Translations under genes and position numbers: made by a program
Assembly (NCBI GenBank): GCA_009774465.1
Contig: VSNT01000001.1
Location: 1-64,000, forward strand
Direction: 5' to 3'
DNA from: Lachnospiraceae bacterium
GTDB lineage: Bacteria > Bacillota_A > Clostridia > Lachnospirales > Lachnospiraceae
Length of the DNA: 64,000 nucleotides
Notes under the pieces: model-generated
Told to the model about the DNA's origin: nothing
Database searches by the model: none
What the model saw: only the letters and a program-made list of their open reading frames with translations
Shown: in pieces, positions 42,065 through 51,044 of the stretch
Layout: each line of letters opens with the position of its first letter
Position numbering within the stretch: position 1 is the stretch's first letter

Positions 42065-43264
42065 TCATCCTGAGTATACCATATCTTTCCCCTGATTCCT
42101 ATTGCCATGCCTGATACGGTCTTTTTCCCTTCTGTTCCATATTGCCTGCAAATACATTTTCACTGCACCCTCCGTAACTTTTTCACAACTGTAATTCCGG
42201 GCTGTTTCACAGGCGCCCTGCCGCAGAAGATCAATCTCCTTCTTTTCCAGAATATCCATCATTTTTTTTACAAATTCTTTTTCTGACGTTTCTGTCATAT
42301 ATCCGTTTTTTCCATTTACCACTACATCCTCCGTACCTGTAGCACGTAAGGCAACGACAGGTGTGCCAGCAGCCATTGACTCAAGGAGTACGATCCCCTG
42401 GGTTTCCGATAAAGAAGAAAACAAAAACAGATCTGAAGCATGGCAGTAGTTTTTGATTTCCGAATTAGGAACTTTCCCCACAAATAAAATCTCCTCACCA
42501 ATTCCATAAAGGACAGCTTTCCTTTCCAGCTCCTTCCTTGATGGTCCATCCCCAATCAGCGCCAGCCTGAAATTACTTCCCCATTCTTCCTTGAGAAGTT
42601 TCATACTTCGCAGTAAAAAATCAAGATTTTTTTCTTTGGCAAGTCTTGCAACGGTACAGAAAAGATAGCTTTTATCTCCTGCCAGACGCTTTCTTATTTG
42701 CTCCGCCTTTTCTTTATCCGGATAAAAACCGTCCTCTAAAAGTCCTGTAGGCAATACCCTCACCTCTGCTCCCACCTGTATTTCCTCCAGATAACTTTTC
42801 ATAAGAGGCGTAGGCGCTATCACCATGTCACAATGCCTTGTATATCCTCTTACATAAGCCGGCATCACTCTTTTTAATCCCGACATCCCTATATAATGCA
42901 GGTACTGCTCGTATCTTGTGTGATAGGTAAAAACCAGCGGCACATGGTATTTCCAGGAAAGATAGCTTGCAGTCCGGCCAATCATCATAGGATGATGTAC
43001 ATGAATCACATCAAAATTTCCTTCCTTAAATCTGCGCTCTATCTCAAAATCCAGACTGTTGGGAACAGACGCCCCTCCCGCTACTCCCCGAAGCAGTGAG
43101 CCATATCTCACCACATCCGGCTCCTGGTTTTGACCATCATAGTCAGGAGCAAACACCACCACCTGATGCCCTTGCCTGCGCAGCCCCTTAGCTAATCTTT
43201 CTATAGAAATCGGCACTCCCGCAACAAATGGCTTATAATTATTTGTCATCATTGCAATTTTCAT
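42065..43264 (-). CDS. Glycosyltransferase family 4 (diacylglycerol glucosyltransferase-like)
   Basis: 399 aa GT-B protein. N-terminal NNYKPFVAGVPISIERL and the GT4 retaining-transferase motif SSLSETQGIVLLE near 280-292, with VARLAKEKN near 210. Similar enzymes add glucose to diacylglycerol to make membrane glycolipids. AAGGAG precedes ATG 43264 by ten nt. It lies just 29 bp after the DedA-like gene, and near the cell-envelope two-component system, which suggests an envelope role. Confidence 0.85.
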   Translation of the reverse strand: MKIAMMTNNYKPFVAGVPISIERLAKGLRRQGHQVVVFAPDYDGQNQEPDVVRYGSLLRGVAGGASVPNSLDFEIERRFKEGNFDVIHVHHPMMIGRTASYLSWKYHVPLVFTYHTRYEQYLHYIGMSGLKRVMPAYVRGYTRHCDMVIAPTPLMKSYLEEIQVGAEVRVLPTGLLEDGFYPDKEKAEQIRKRLAGDKSYLFCTVARLAKEKNLDFLLRSMKLLKEEWGSNFRLALIGDGPSRKELERKAVLYGIGEEILFVGKVPNSEIKNYCHASDLFLFSSLSETQGIVLLESMAAGTPVVALRATGTEDVVVNGKNGYMTETSEKEFVKKMMDILEKKEIDLLRQGACETARNYSCEKVTEGAVKMYLQAIWNRREKDRIRHGNRNQGKDMVYSG

Positions 43265-43293
43265 TTTAACTTTACTCCTTTCCGCCTTTATTC

Positions 43294-43803
43294 CTATGCC
43301 AGATAGCTTAAAACCGCATCCCCCAGATAATATCCCGCACCTACAAAAAACAGATTCCAGACGAAAATTCCCAGAGTTGAGCTTACGGTATACCTGGCCA
43401 GATTCATCTTTGAAACTCCTGCCGGTATGGAAACAATGGTGCGCACCATAGGAATCAGTTTACTGCAGAAAATCCCTACGCTGCCCTTTTTCCGTATCCA
43501 CTCAAGTTTACTCTCAATCAATGGCCTCTGTTTTGGGAATTTGTTCAGGTACTTTTGTAAAAACAATTCGCCGCCTTTGTATCCCAGATAATATAAAATA
43601 AGACTTCCTGCCAAACCTGCCGCTATTGTTATAAGAAGCGCCGGTATGAATTTAATATTTCCCCTTGCCGCCCATACGCCTGCCAAAGGCATAATAACCC
43701 CCGCCGGAAATCCCGGCAGATTCAGGTACTCCAAAAACACGATTACGAAAATAGCAATTCCTCCATACCGCGCAAAATACTGCATGATCACATCCATTGT
43801 CAT
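43294..43803 (-). CDS. DedA/SNARE-associated family membrane protein
   Basis: 169 aa with four to five hydrophobic segments. Conserved DedA motifs include FLEYLNLPGFPAG, KLIPMVRTIVSIPAG and the Gly-rich C-terminal GAGYYLGDA. Some DedA proteins flip polyprenyl phosphates such as C55-P across the membrane. ATG 43803 has GGAG close upstream. The region 43804-44000 upstream contains no gene I can name. Confidence 0.87.
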   Translation of the reverse strand: MTMDVIMQYFARYGGIAIFVIVFLEYLNLPGFPAGVIMPLAGVWAARGNIKFIPALLITIAAGLAGSLILYYLGYKGGELFLQKYLNKFPKQRPLIESKLEWIRKKGSVGIFCSKLIPMVRTIVSIPAGVSKMNLARYTVSSTLGIFVWNLFFVGAGYYLGDAVLSYLA

Positions 43804-44000
43804 TTTAGCTCCACTCCCTTTCTGATTCGTTTTGCCTGTATACCTGTCTGTCAGTGTGCTTCCTTCAAAAGCAAATGCTGACACAGGCTTTGTTACCCTT
43901 ATAACGAATCATAAGAAAAGATTACTTCACAAACCTAAATATCTTCGTGTGGGATTTCTTAAGAACTTCTAAAAATTTTATTAGAAAAATGAGATAGGAA

Positions 44001-45305
44001 TTATTGTTTTAATGTGATGACAGTATGAAAAGTAAGAGAATCCTGATTGTAATATATCTGCATGTTGCCATGATATTTGGCAACTGTTTTTTGGATACTC
44101 TTTATACCGAAACCATGTTTATGCTTATTGGATTTAGTGGTAGCCAGTTTGCCGCCTGGCTCATCAAAGGGATTTTTCCTGCAGGAATTGATCATGGTGA
44201 TTATCACAAAAGGCGTTTTTTCACGTTTGCAGACGCTGATCTCGATAAAAGAATCGGAGCTGTGTCCGGCAGCTTCCACCGCATTGTCCAACAGGTTGCA
44301 GAACAATGAAGTAATATCTGTATCTGCAATAAAATCAATAATTCCACTTCTTATATCGGCATGGAAAGCAATATGCTCATCGAGACACCTCCGCCCATAC
44401 CTTGCAAGGATTGCATTCAGCATTTCATGGTCACATAATCTTGAAACTTCCTTCAAATCGGAAGACTGCATCAGTTCTTGAATATACTCCCTGATTTTAT
44501 CATGTTCCATTTTGTCATTGAGCGTATTTATGGACTGAAGATGCTTTTTAATATCGTGTATCAGGATACTTTGATTCTCATGCTGGGAAAGCAGCATTTC
44601 ATAATACTGGACGGAATCCGATTCCCGTTGGAGCAATAATTGCATTTCGGTAAAATCCAGACTCTTTTTTCTGTTATATTGTTCGATTCCAAATATAAGC
44701 AGATTGATTGCCAGCAGAAAAATAGCACTTAATGTAAGCATCCAGTCCAGGACAGGAGAAAGGTCGCAGGAATCGCTGATTTTGGTGAAAGTAATCATAA
44801 CAAAGACAGAAGTTATGGGAATCAATGCCAGTAAAAAAGCTGATTTGTCCTGACGTTCGTCACGATTTTCCAGCCCTTCCAGAAAATGTAATATGAAATA
44901 AATAACCGTGAAAAACATTAACTTTGAAAATATGGCGAATATGACAAGGAAATGAAAATTTTCACCCCTTTCAAAAAAGTGTGGTGAAAAATACCGGATA
45001 ATATAATATACCATTACTTCACACAGGATCATCACGGATGCCAGTATGGAAGAATGAAAAAAAGCCGAATAAGTGTTCAAGCAGTATTGGGTGACAAGAA
45101 AAACAAAATTAAAAAGAAAATATAAAGTGATATTCACTATCTTTGATTCAAAAAGCGAGGCAGCAAATAAAATGAAGTAAAGCCCGCATAGGATAATAAA
45201 TTTCTTTTTTGCGGTATGTTTAGCCGCAAAAAGGCTGGAAGCATACTGCCAGAGTATAACAGCTTCTGTAAGAAAACTAAAAAAACTGCAAATGGTTTTT
45301 CCCAT
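44001..45305 (-). CDS. GHKL-domain sensor histidine kinase (AgrC-like)
   Basis: 434 aa. About six transmembrane helices in the first 210 residues, then HPK10-type H-box LIHDIKKHLQ near 248, N-box LFCNLLDNAVEAA and C-terminal G-box. This class senses peptides or other signals and phosphorylates a LytTR regulator. AAGGAG is seven nt before ATG 45305. No agrB- or agrD-like gene is nearby. Confidence 0.87.
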   Translation of the reverse strand: MGKTICSFFSFLTEAVILWQYASSLFAAKHTAKKKFIILCGLYFILFAASLFESKIVNITLYFLFNFVFLVTQYCLNTYSAFFHSSILASVMILCEVMVYYIIRYFSPHFFERGENFHFLVIFAIFSKLMFFTVIYFILHFLEGLENRDERQDKSAFLLALIPITSVFVMITFTKISDSCDLSPVLDWMLTLSAIFLLAINLLIFGIEQYNRKKSLDFTEMQLLLQRESDSVQYYEMLLSQHENQSILIHDIKKHLQSINTLNDKMEHDKIREYIQELMQSSDLKEVSRLCDHEMLNAILARYGRRCLDEHIAFHADIRSGIIDFIADTDITSLFCNLLDNAVEAAGHSSDSFIEISVCKREKTPFVIITMINSCRKNPFDEPGGKLATTKSNKHKHGFGIKSIQKTVAKYHGNMQIYYNQDSLTFHTVITLKQ

Positions 45306-45326
45306 ATCGTGACTCCTTGTTTGTTT

Positions 45327-46034
45327 TTATCTTGTGCTTTCCAAATAGAGGAGATAAGCGTCTTTAAAAGCGCTGTATTTTCTTTTTGTCAGATATGCCT
45401 GAAACTGGTTATCCGCCAAACGTACAAGGGAATGGTCAAAATCTGATATATGCTCAAAATTTACAATAAAGCTGCGGTGTGTCTGGAAAAAACAGCTTTT
45501 GGGCAGCAAATCCAGCCAATACTGCATATTATGGACGGATTCAAAATCATTCAGGGTGGTATGCAGGGTTACATTTCTTCCCTGTGCTTCAATCATGATA
45601 ATGGATGAAGCGAGAAGCGTATGAATGCCTTGTCTGGTTTCAATGGGAACTTTAATCGTTATGGTGTTATACAGGTCAACCGCGTCTTTCATGTTACGGA
45701 AGAACCGCTGCTTCTCCAAAGGCTTTGAAAGATAACGAAATACATGGAAACGCATTGCTTCATCCAGATATTCGGGATAAGAGGTAACAATAAAGATAAT
45801 GCTCCTGTCATTTGCCCTTTTTAATTCTTTTCCGACATAGATACCATTGATGCCGGGCATTTCAATATCAAGGAAGATAATATCCTTATCCCCTTGATCA
45901 GCCAAAAGAGATTCTCCGCTTGAAAAGCTGATAATTTCAGGGCATTTTATACTTTTTGCTTCAAAAAAAGTATTGATAAGGCATTCAATTTGTCTGATTA
46001 CCAGAATGTCATCATCACAGATTGCTATCCGCAT
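45327..46034 (-). CDS. LytTR-family response regulator (AgrA/ComE-like)
   Basis: 235 aa. Receiver with CDDD near 6-8, phosphoacceptor Asp in FLDIEMPGING and KP in YLSKPLE; LytTR domain with FFQTHRSFIVN and VRLADNQ near the C-terminus. It lies upstream of the kinase gene in the same operon. The ribosome binding site is weak, and a structured hairpin (46046-46094) occupies the leader right before the ATG, so translation may be controlled there. Confidence 0.88.
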   Translation of the reverse strand: MRIAICDDDILVIRQIECLINTFFEAKSIKCPEIISFSSGESLLADQGDKDIIFLDIEMPGINGIYVGKELKRANDRSIIFIVTSYPEYLDEAMRFHVFRYLSKPLEKQRFFRNMKDAVDLYNTITIKVPIETRQGIHTLLASSIIMIEAQGRNVTLHTTLNDFESVHNMQYWLDLLPKSCFFQTHRSFIVNFEHISDFDHSLVRLADNQFQAYLTKRKYSAFKDAYLLYLESTR

Positions 46035-46045
46035 TTTATTTCTGT

Positions 46046-46094
46046 GGGCAACGAGTCAAACGGACATGCTTGCATGCACATTTGACAACTGCCC
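46046..46094 (-). promoter_or_regulatory. Leader hairpin with apical ATGCAAGCAT, copy 1
   Basis: On the minus strand GGGCA, GTCAAA and GCATGC pair with GCATG, TTTGAC and TGCCC across an AA loop and small internal loops. It sits about 12 nt upstream of the LytTR-regulator start. The plus-strand copy at 50175-50222 is similar with compensatory pairs. Confidence 0.6.
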
Positions 46095-46310
46095 TTACCT
46101 CACACATATTTCTTATAGTATACATCCAAAAACTATGATAACGCAAAGAATCTGAACAAAAAGACATTTTTATGCTTATATTGGGATGAATGATTCCAAA
46201 ATAAGACAGAAAATGTCGTTTCATGCAAAACCCGTTGCAATAATGGCAGATAATAAGGATAATAAAAACCGGCATTGCGCCGTAGAAAATCTGAAAGTGA
46301 GGAGAGAAAA

Positions 46311-47165
46311 ATGTTAAAGAAAGAAATTGGCACAAAAGGGATTTTTTTATTAGCCAGTCTGATAACGACGCTGTCATTATCGGGCTGTGCAAATGATTTG
46401 GCAGAACAGGAAAATGCAGGCACAGTCATTTATGAAGAAGAACCGTCCGAAAATCAAGAAACAGAGCACTCGGAATATGCAGGTACAAATAATACATCAA
46501 ACAATGCAGAAACAGTGACTACGGCTGAAAATGACACAGCAGATACTGTCAAATCAGAAACAAAGGCTCCTGTACAAAGCGAACCTGTATCACAGCCACA
46601 GGCTGAAACATCACAGGCACAGACGGAAACGTCTGTCACACTCACTGATAAAGAAAAAGCATTTTTAGCGCAGATATGTAACGAACTGAATGATTTCAAT
46701 TCCGGGCAGGCAATGGATGATAAATTTTGGCATGATTTCCTGTTCAATTCCTATACTGGCGGAACATCAGAAAATGCAGTGACAGAACAGGTATACCGTG
46801 AAGATTTGGGATTTGAGGAAACAGTTGTAAAAGTGAGCATTCAGGAGGCACAGGAGCGTGTAAAACTGGTTTTTGGCATAGAACTGCCGGATTTCAAACC
46901 GTCTTTTGAGGATATGGAAAAAGGCCAGACTTCTTTTTTCTATAAAGACGGCAATTATTATATTGGTGTTTCTGATCTGCCGGATTATCAATATACATTT
47001 TTGGAATGTGCGACAGATAAGGAAAATGCTGCCAATACGATTGTAAAATATACAATTGATTTTATGGGAGAAAGTAATGTTGGTACAGTAGCATTCAACA
47101 TTTCACCGGAAAATAATGAAAATGGGTTTATTATTCGTTCAAAGACTACAGAGTTTGTAAAATGA
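46311..47165 (+). CDS. Secreted lipoprotein, unknown function
   Basis: 284 aa. Signal peptide with lipobox SLSGC (Cys near 26), an acidic Glu/Thr/Asn/Ala-rich spacer (about 30-110), then a folded domain with LAQICNELNDFNSGQAMD and a beta-rich C-terminal region ending KTTEFVK. I do not recognise the domain. Ribosome binding site GAGGAG lies six nt before ATG 46311. It is divergent from the AgrC/LytTR-type operon and may be one of its targets (inference). Confidence 0.75.
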   Translation: MLKKEIGTKGIFLLASLITTLSLSGCANDLAEQENAGTVIYEEEPSENQETEHSEYAGTNNTSNNAETVTTAENDTADTVKSETKAPVQSEPVSQPQAETSQAQTETSVTLTDKEKAFLAQICNELNDFNSGQAMDDKFWHDFLFNSYTGGTSENAVTEQVYREDLGFEETVVKVSIQEAQERVKLVFGIELPDFKPSFEDMEKGQTSFFYKDGNYYIGVSDLPDYQYTFLECATDKENAANTIVKYTIDFMGESNVGTVAFNISPENNENGFIIRSKTTEFVK

Positions 47166-47178
47166 GGAGGATTAAAAG

Positions 47179-47568
47179 ATGAGCGATAAAGAGTTGGTAG
47201 CCCGGTTTTTTATGGAGGGCTACCAAAACAGGAACTATGATTTCATTCTGAAATGTCTGTCTGAAAATTATATTGACCATAGTCCGGCAGGTGCAAGAAG
47301 TAATCAGGATGCCGTGAATATTTTAATTGCAGTTTCAAAAATGTTTGGAGATATGCAGATTAGCATTGAAGATATTTTTTCGGAGAATGGAATGGTTGCC
47401 ACAAGAATACGATACAGGGCTTTTCACATCGGTGAATGTATGGGCATTGCTGCAACCGGAAGAAACATTTCTTTTGAGGCACTTGAAAATTTTAAAGTGG
47501 TGGATGGAAAAATTGCAGAATCATGGGGGTACTGGCCAGATAAAGAAATTGAAGCTCTGTTGAAGTAA
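47179..47568 (+). CDS. SnoaL-like / ester-cyclase-family protein
   Basis: 129 aa with the NTF2-like SnoaL pattern: ARFFMEGYQNRNYDFI, NYIDHSPAG, DIFSENGMVATRIRYRA and SWGYWPDKE. These small alpha+beta barrels act as cyclases, isomerases or binding proteins; no substrate is inferable. GAGGAGG precedes its start 14 bp after the lipoprotein stop, so the two probably share a transcript. Confidence 0.78.
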   Translation: MSDKELVARFFMEGYQNRNYDFILKCLSENYIDHSPAGARSNQDAVNILIAVSKMFGDMQISIEDIFSENGMVATRIRYRAFHIGECMGIAATGRNISFEALENFKVVDGKIAESWGYWPDKEIEALLK

Positions 47569-48102
47569 AGTGTCAAATATAAGAAAGAGAAAAATGTACG
47601 GACGCTGCCTGTGGAGGGGAAAAAAAAGAAAATTTTTTCAATTTTACATAATGTGACATTAAGGTATCAGGTTATGTTTGATACACTGTTTCCTATAAGA
47701 GGTGCTGGGAATTTGAATGGAGAAATCATGAAAAAGCTCTGTATAGAGCAAAAAGTATACCTGCTTTAGTAGAATACCCAAGTTTAACTTTATTATGATG
47801 AAAGGAAACGGTTTGCAACGCATATCAGATTGTCGTAGAGAAATCTATTTGACTAATAGAGTAACAGCAGATAAGCTCAAAACAATTTTGAGATATAAGG
47901 TAAATCAGCATAGGGCAACGACTTAAAATGTTGCCCTTTCTTATCTCTTTCGTAAAACTTCACAATACTACATCTTGTACCAAAAATTCATATTTTTCTA
48001 TTTTCTGATTTTATATATCTTAACAAAACATCTATTTTTACCCATTATAACATACTACTTCATTCTAAAATTTGACAACATTTCTTTTACGAAAGGTAAA
48101 AT
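47569..48102. other. Gene-poor stretch with one terminator
   Basis: No convincing gene. A stem GGGCAAC/GTTGCCC (47913-47936) followed by TTTCTT gives a plus-strand terminator. A 43-codon frame ending at the terminator (starting about 47794) has no clear ribosome binding site except AAAGG and looks random. The remainder is A/T-rich and may be decayed sequence. Confidence 0.5.
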
Positions 48103-48780
48103 ATGCAATTTAACCACCCATCTTCTCATACATCCTCTAATAGACCAATCAAAGCTTCAAGTTCAGTCTCTAAAGAAATTAAATCTCCTAAAAAGCAGCG
48201 CGTCAACTGGCACGAGGCCGTCTCCTGAGCCATCCAGATCGAACTGCAGGATTATGCACATTTATTAGAATATCAAACCGAATATGTCCTTGGAAAAAAC
48301 AGTTACCGCATTGACCTTCTTGTCATTAAAAAATTAACTGTTTCCAAAATAGCCCCAGGGGTTTATCATATCAATAAAGAAACCTTTAATATACAAATTA
48401 TCGTTACGCAGGAACTTCTTCCGCTGGAAAATCTCTACCTGCGTTGTCTTACAAATCGTTTGCAGGACACTGACCTGATAAACCGTCTAACCGACGACTA
48501 TAAGCTCCATCAAAAACAACTGATATATAACAGATATATGCACCAACTTACCACCACAAATAGAAAAACGAAAGGAGATTCGATTATGGTTTGTGAAGGA
48601 TTACTTAACTTATTTGGTACCAGCTCTGAGGAAATTATTGAACGCACGAAAAAAGAAGATGAAGAATATTATCTGCCTAAACTTCAAAGTCTGTCCAATC
48701 AAAATAACTACTTAAAATCTCTGCTGGAGCAAAACAACATTCCCTTTTGTCTTTATCCTGAACCTGGCAATCAAATTTAA
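48103..48780 (+). pseudogene. PD-(D/E)XK-type nuclease-like gene, internal stop and deletion
   Basis: One frame of 226 codons from ATG 48103 (AAAGG six nt upstream) is interrupted by TGA at 48226-48228, between VNWHEAVS and AIQIELQDYAHLLEY. The latter part has the RIDLLVIKK core of a nuclease fold, then jumps from KKLT directly to KIAPGVYHINKETF, where I expect about 60 more residues in relatives. The rest (IVTQELLPLENLYLRCLTN, MVCEGLLNLFGTS) matches a family repeated many times in Lachnospiraceae genomes. So it is a decayed copy. Confidence 0.7.
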
Positions 48781-48838
48781 AACATACAGAGAACAAATCC
48801 GCTGCTTTCTTTTTCATTCATAAATACTTTACTCTATT

Positions 48839-49495
48839 TTATTCACACCATTTAACAATCTCGTCCAGCTTTTTTCTCGGCCTTTTATCAGGTGCTTCAT
48901 CTGCATATCCTATGGCCATTGCAGCAATCAGCACTTCCTGCGTCGTTCTCTGAACGCCTGTTTCACCGCCTCCCGATTCATTTTTCGCAGAAGCCATTTT
49001 TCCATCCGTATTTATCCAGTGGTTCAGTTCATCATAGGCAAAATAAGTATCGCAAATCCAAAGGCTTCCCAGTCCATGTTCCGTGGCAGTGAGCGTCATA
49101 TTTTCCATTGCTGCGCCGATTGACTGGGCATTGCAGATTTCGTAAATACGCTCCTCCGCGTTTACCTGGCAGTTAATATCAATTCCTAATACATTTACCA
49201 CACAGACAATAACTGGCGCCTGCTCCATAATCTGCACTGTATATTGAGCTCCCTTAAGAAAACGCAGACTTTCCGGCAAAAGCGGATTTTTCTTCTCCCG
49301 CTCCAGTCCCGCTTTCATAACCCTTATCATCTCAGCTTTTGATTTACCTGACACAACTAAAAACCGCCAGGGCTGCCGATTTTTAGCAGAAGGTGCAAGA
49401 ATTCCTGCCTGTAAAATTTCCTCAATCACCTGCCTGTCAATCATAGTGTCCTTGTACTTGCGTATGCTTCGTCTGTTTAATATTTCAGGCAACAT
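48839..49495 (-). CDS. Nitroreductase-family flavoprotein
   Basis: 218 aa. MLPEILNRRSIRKYKD start, FMN contacts in SAKNRQPWRFLVV near 35-47, and C-terminal MAIGYADEAPDKRPRK. These enzymes use NAD(P)H and FMN to reduce nitro-compounds, quinones or similar. GGAG lies eight nt before ATG 49495, within a decayed DUF2442 fragment. Substrate unknown. Confidence 0.88.
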   Translation of the reverse strand: MLPEILNRRSIRKYKDTMIDRQVIEEILQAGILAPSAKNRQPWRFLVVSGKSKAEMIRVMKAGLEREKKNPLLPESLRFLKGAQYTVQIMEQAPVIVCVVNVLGIDINCQVNAEERIYEICNAQSIGAAMENMTLTATEHGLGSLWICDTYFAYDELNHWINTDGKMASAKNESGGGETGVQRTTQEVLIAAMAIGYADEAPDKRPRKKLDEIVKWCE

Positions 49496-49575
49496 TTTGG
49501 TTCTCCTTTATCAAATACGACTAATATCTGGTATACACAGATTGCTTCTACCTGAATTGCAGTTGGTCTTAGCAT
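49477..49575 (-). pseudogene. DUF2442-like N-terminal fragment
   Basis: A 32-codon frame from ATG 49575 (GGAGG nine nt upstream) starts MLRPTAIQVEAI and contains VFDKGE, as in the first strands of DUF2442 proteins, then runs into the nitroreductase gene and stops. Full DUF2442 proteins are about 80-100 aa. It is either a translated leader or a truncated relic. Confidence 0.45.
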
Positions 49576-49622
49576 AATGAAAATCCTCCTTTTTATGTAT
49601 AACTGGAATCCACACAGCTTCG

Positions 49623-49991
49623 TTATTGTATTTCCGTCAGTTTCTGAATTGCCTCTTCTTTAGTTTCTACAAAAAAGAAATCGCTGCCATTATTTGATTC
49701 ATAGATAAAGTCTTTAAGCGGTTTACTTGTGTAATGGGAATAATCTCCATAAATTGCAATTTTAACATGGTAGTTGATAAACTTTTGAAGTATTTCCCCT
49801 GCCATGCCTGTACTCAAAATGAAAAATTCATCGCATACTGCTTTTTTATCAATTACAATTTTTACTGCGCCTGTTTCATATTTGACTGTCATTGCCAGAT
49901 CTAAAGCGGACTGCACATCCACGATCAGTTTTTCCTTGCTGGAAACAACTGCAATATCAGCCTTATTTTCTTTTATATGTTCAATTTTCAT
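49623..49991 (-). CDS. DUF4180 family protein
   Basis: 122 aa. MKIEHIKENKADIAVV then SALDLAMTVKYETGA, IVIDKKAVCDEFF and GMAGEILQKFINYHVKIAIYGD match the DUF4180 family, with a STAS-like alpha/beta pattern. Function unknown. ATG 49991 has AAGGAGG upstream. It could share a promoter region with the convergent AraC gene, but is transcribed away from it. Confidence 0.83.
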   Translation of the reverse strand: MKIEHIKENKADIAVVSSKEKLIVDVQSALDLAMTVKYETGAVKIVIDKKAVCDEFFILSTGMAGEILQKFINYHVKIAIYGDYSHYTSKPLKDFIYESNNGSDFFFVETKEEAIQKLTEIQ

Positions 49992-50021
49992 AAAATCCTC
50001 CTTGTATGACCTGCAGTGCAA

Positions 50022-50259
50022 ATTCCAGTTGAAAATGCATTTTACCTGAAAAAAGGGAGACTGTCAAGCATTTCTCTATTTTGCTGTTTCTCTATTTTGC
50101 CGCACAATGCCGTATCTGTAAATAATCCTCGCAAATGAACCGATAGACTTTATGGGCGGAGGATTTCCCCCCTAGCGGCAGTCGCCAAGGTCATGCAAGC
50201 ATGACTTTGGCTCGTTGCTCGCGGAAATTTTCAGAAATTAAACGGAAGGAACTATCTTT
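50022..50259. repeat. Intergenic region with a 16-bp tandem repeat
   Basis: TTTCTCTATTTTGC occurs twice (50071-50084 and 50087-50100), 16 bp apart. The right half of the gap holds the apical-ATGCAAGCAT hairpin described at 50175. No coding sequence. Confidence 0.6.
50175..50222 (+). promoter_or_regulatory. Leader hairpin with apical ATGCAAGCAT, copy 2
   Basis: GCGGCA and GCCAAGGTCATGC pair with GCATGACTTTGGC and TGCTCGC around an AA loop, 38 nt before the AraC-type start codon. Compared with the copy at 46046-46094, the GTCAAA/TTTGAC pair becomes GCCAAG/TTTGGC, keeping the stem. Confidence 0.6.
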
Positions 50260-51033
50260 ATGGCAGCAGTAAACAGCGTACGCTACATACGAAATTTAAA
50301 CACAGGTGTTGAACTTATTTTCTGCAATAATGTGGCAATATCCTATCCCATACATAATCATGTTTCCGTGCTTACAATCGGTATTGTGCTGGATGGCTCT
50401 GTCATGCTTACCGCTTACAACGAAATAAAGACTTATAAAAAGAATCAGACTTTTGTTATTTATCCCTATATTCCACACTGTATATCAGCACATAACAGCT
50501 ATACTCTTCTCAGTTTATGTATTGATAAAAGTATAATACCGTGCTATGCATCAGATAGCATTCAGGAGCATGTAATGACTTTACTGCCGGATGTTTTGCA
50601 TAAGGAAAAAATCAGTCAGAACCAAATTTTTTACTTATTAAACCGCCTGAACATGGCAGTTAAATTCTACTCACTTACTGCCCCTGCTGATTTGCACCCC
50701 TGCAGTCAAAATCCATTGATCACTCATTTAAAAAAGCAGTTGGAATTATATCCCGAAAGCAAATTCAGTATTGAAGAAATGGCGAAAAATGCATTTATCA
50801 GCAAATATCACTTTATCAGAACATTTAAAGCAGAAGCAGGTCTTACGCCGCATCAATTTCAACTTCAAAACCGTATTCGCAAGGCTAAACGGCTGATGCA
50901 CGAGAGTAAAACAATGACTGAAGTGGCTCTGACCACAGGTTTTTGCGATCAAAGCCACTTTATTAAACAGTTTGAAAAGCAGGTAGGCTTATCTCCGCTG
51001 ACTTACCAATTATCCTCTAAAATAATCAAATAA
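50260..51033 (+). CDS. AraC-family transcriptional regulator with N-terminal cupin
   Basis: 257 aa. A cupin-like effector domain (about 1-100) contains SYPIHNHVSVLTIG; two AraC HTH motifs lie near 175-250, with FISKYHFIRTFKAEAG and CDQSHFIKQFEKQVG. It should regulate a metabolic or detoxification target, with the convergent cupin-protein gene a candidate. GGAAGG lies seven nt before ATG 50260. Confidence 0.9.
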   Translation: MAAVNSVRYIRNLNTGVELIFCNNVAISYPIHNHVSVLTIGIVLDGSVMLTAYNEIKTYKKNQTFVIYPYIPHCISAHNSYTLLSLCIDKSIIPCYASDSIQEHVMTLLPDVLHKEKISQNQIFYLLNRLNMAVKFYSLTAPADLHPCSQNPLITHLKKQLELYPESKFSIEEMAKNAFISKYHFIRTFKAEAGLTPHQFQLQNRIRKAKRLMHESKTMTEVALTTGFCDQSHFIKQFEKQVGLSPLTYQLSSKIIK

Positions 51034-51044
51034 GAGAAATCAAG

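Noticed and set aside
47975..48268. 97-codon plus-strand frame rich in Phe/Ile/Leu
   Set aside because: A/T-rich intergenic sequence without ribosome binding site, overlapping in another frame the better-supported pseudogene start at 48103.
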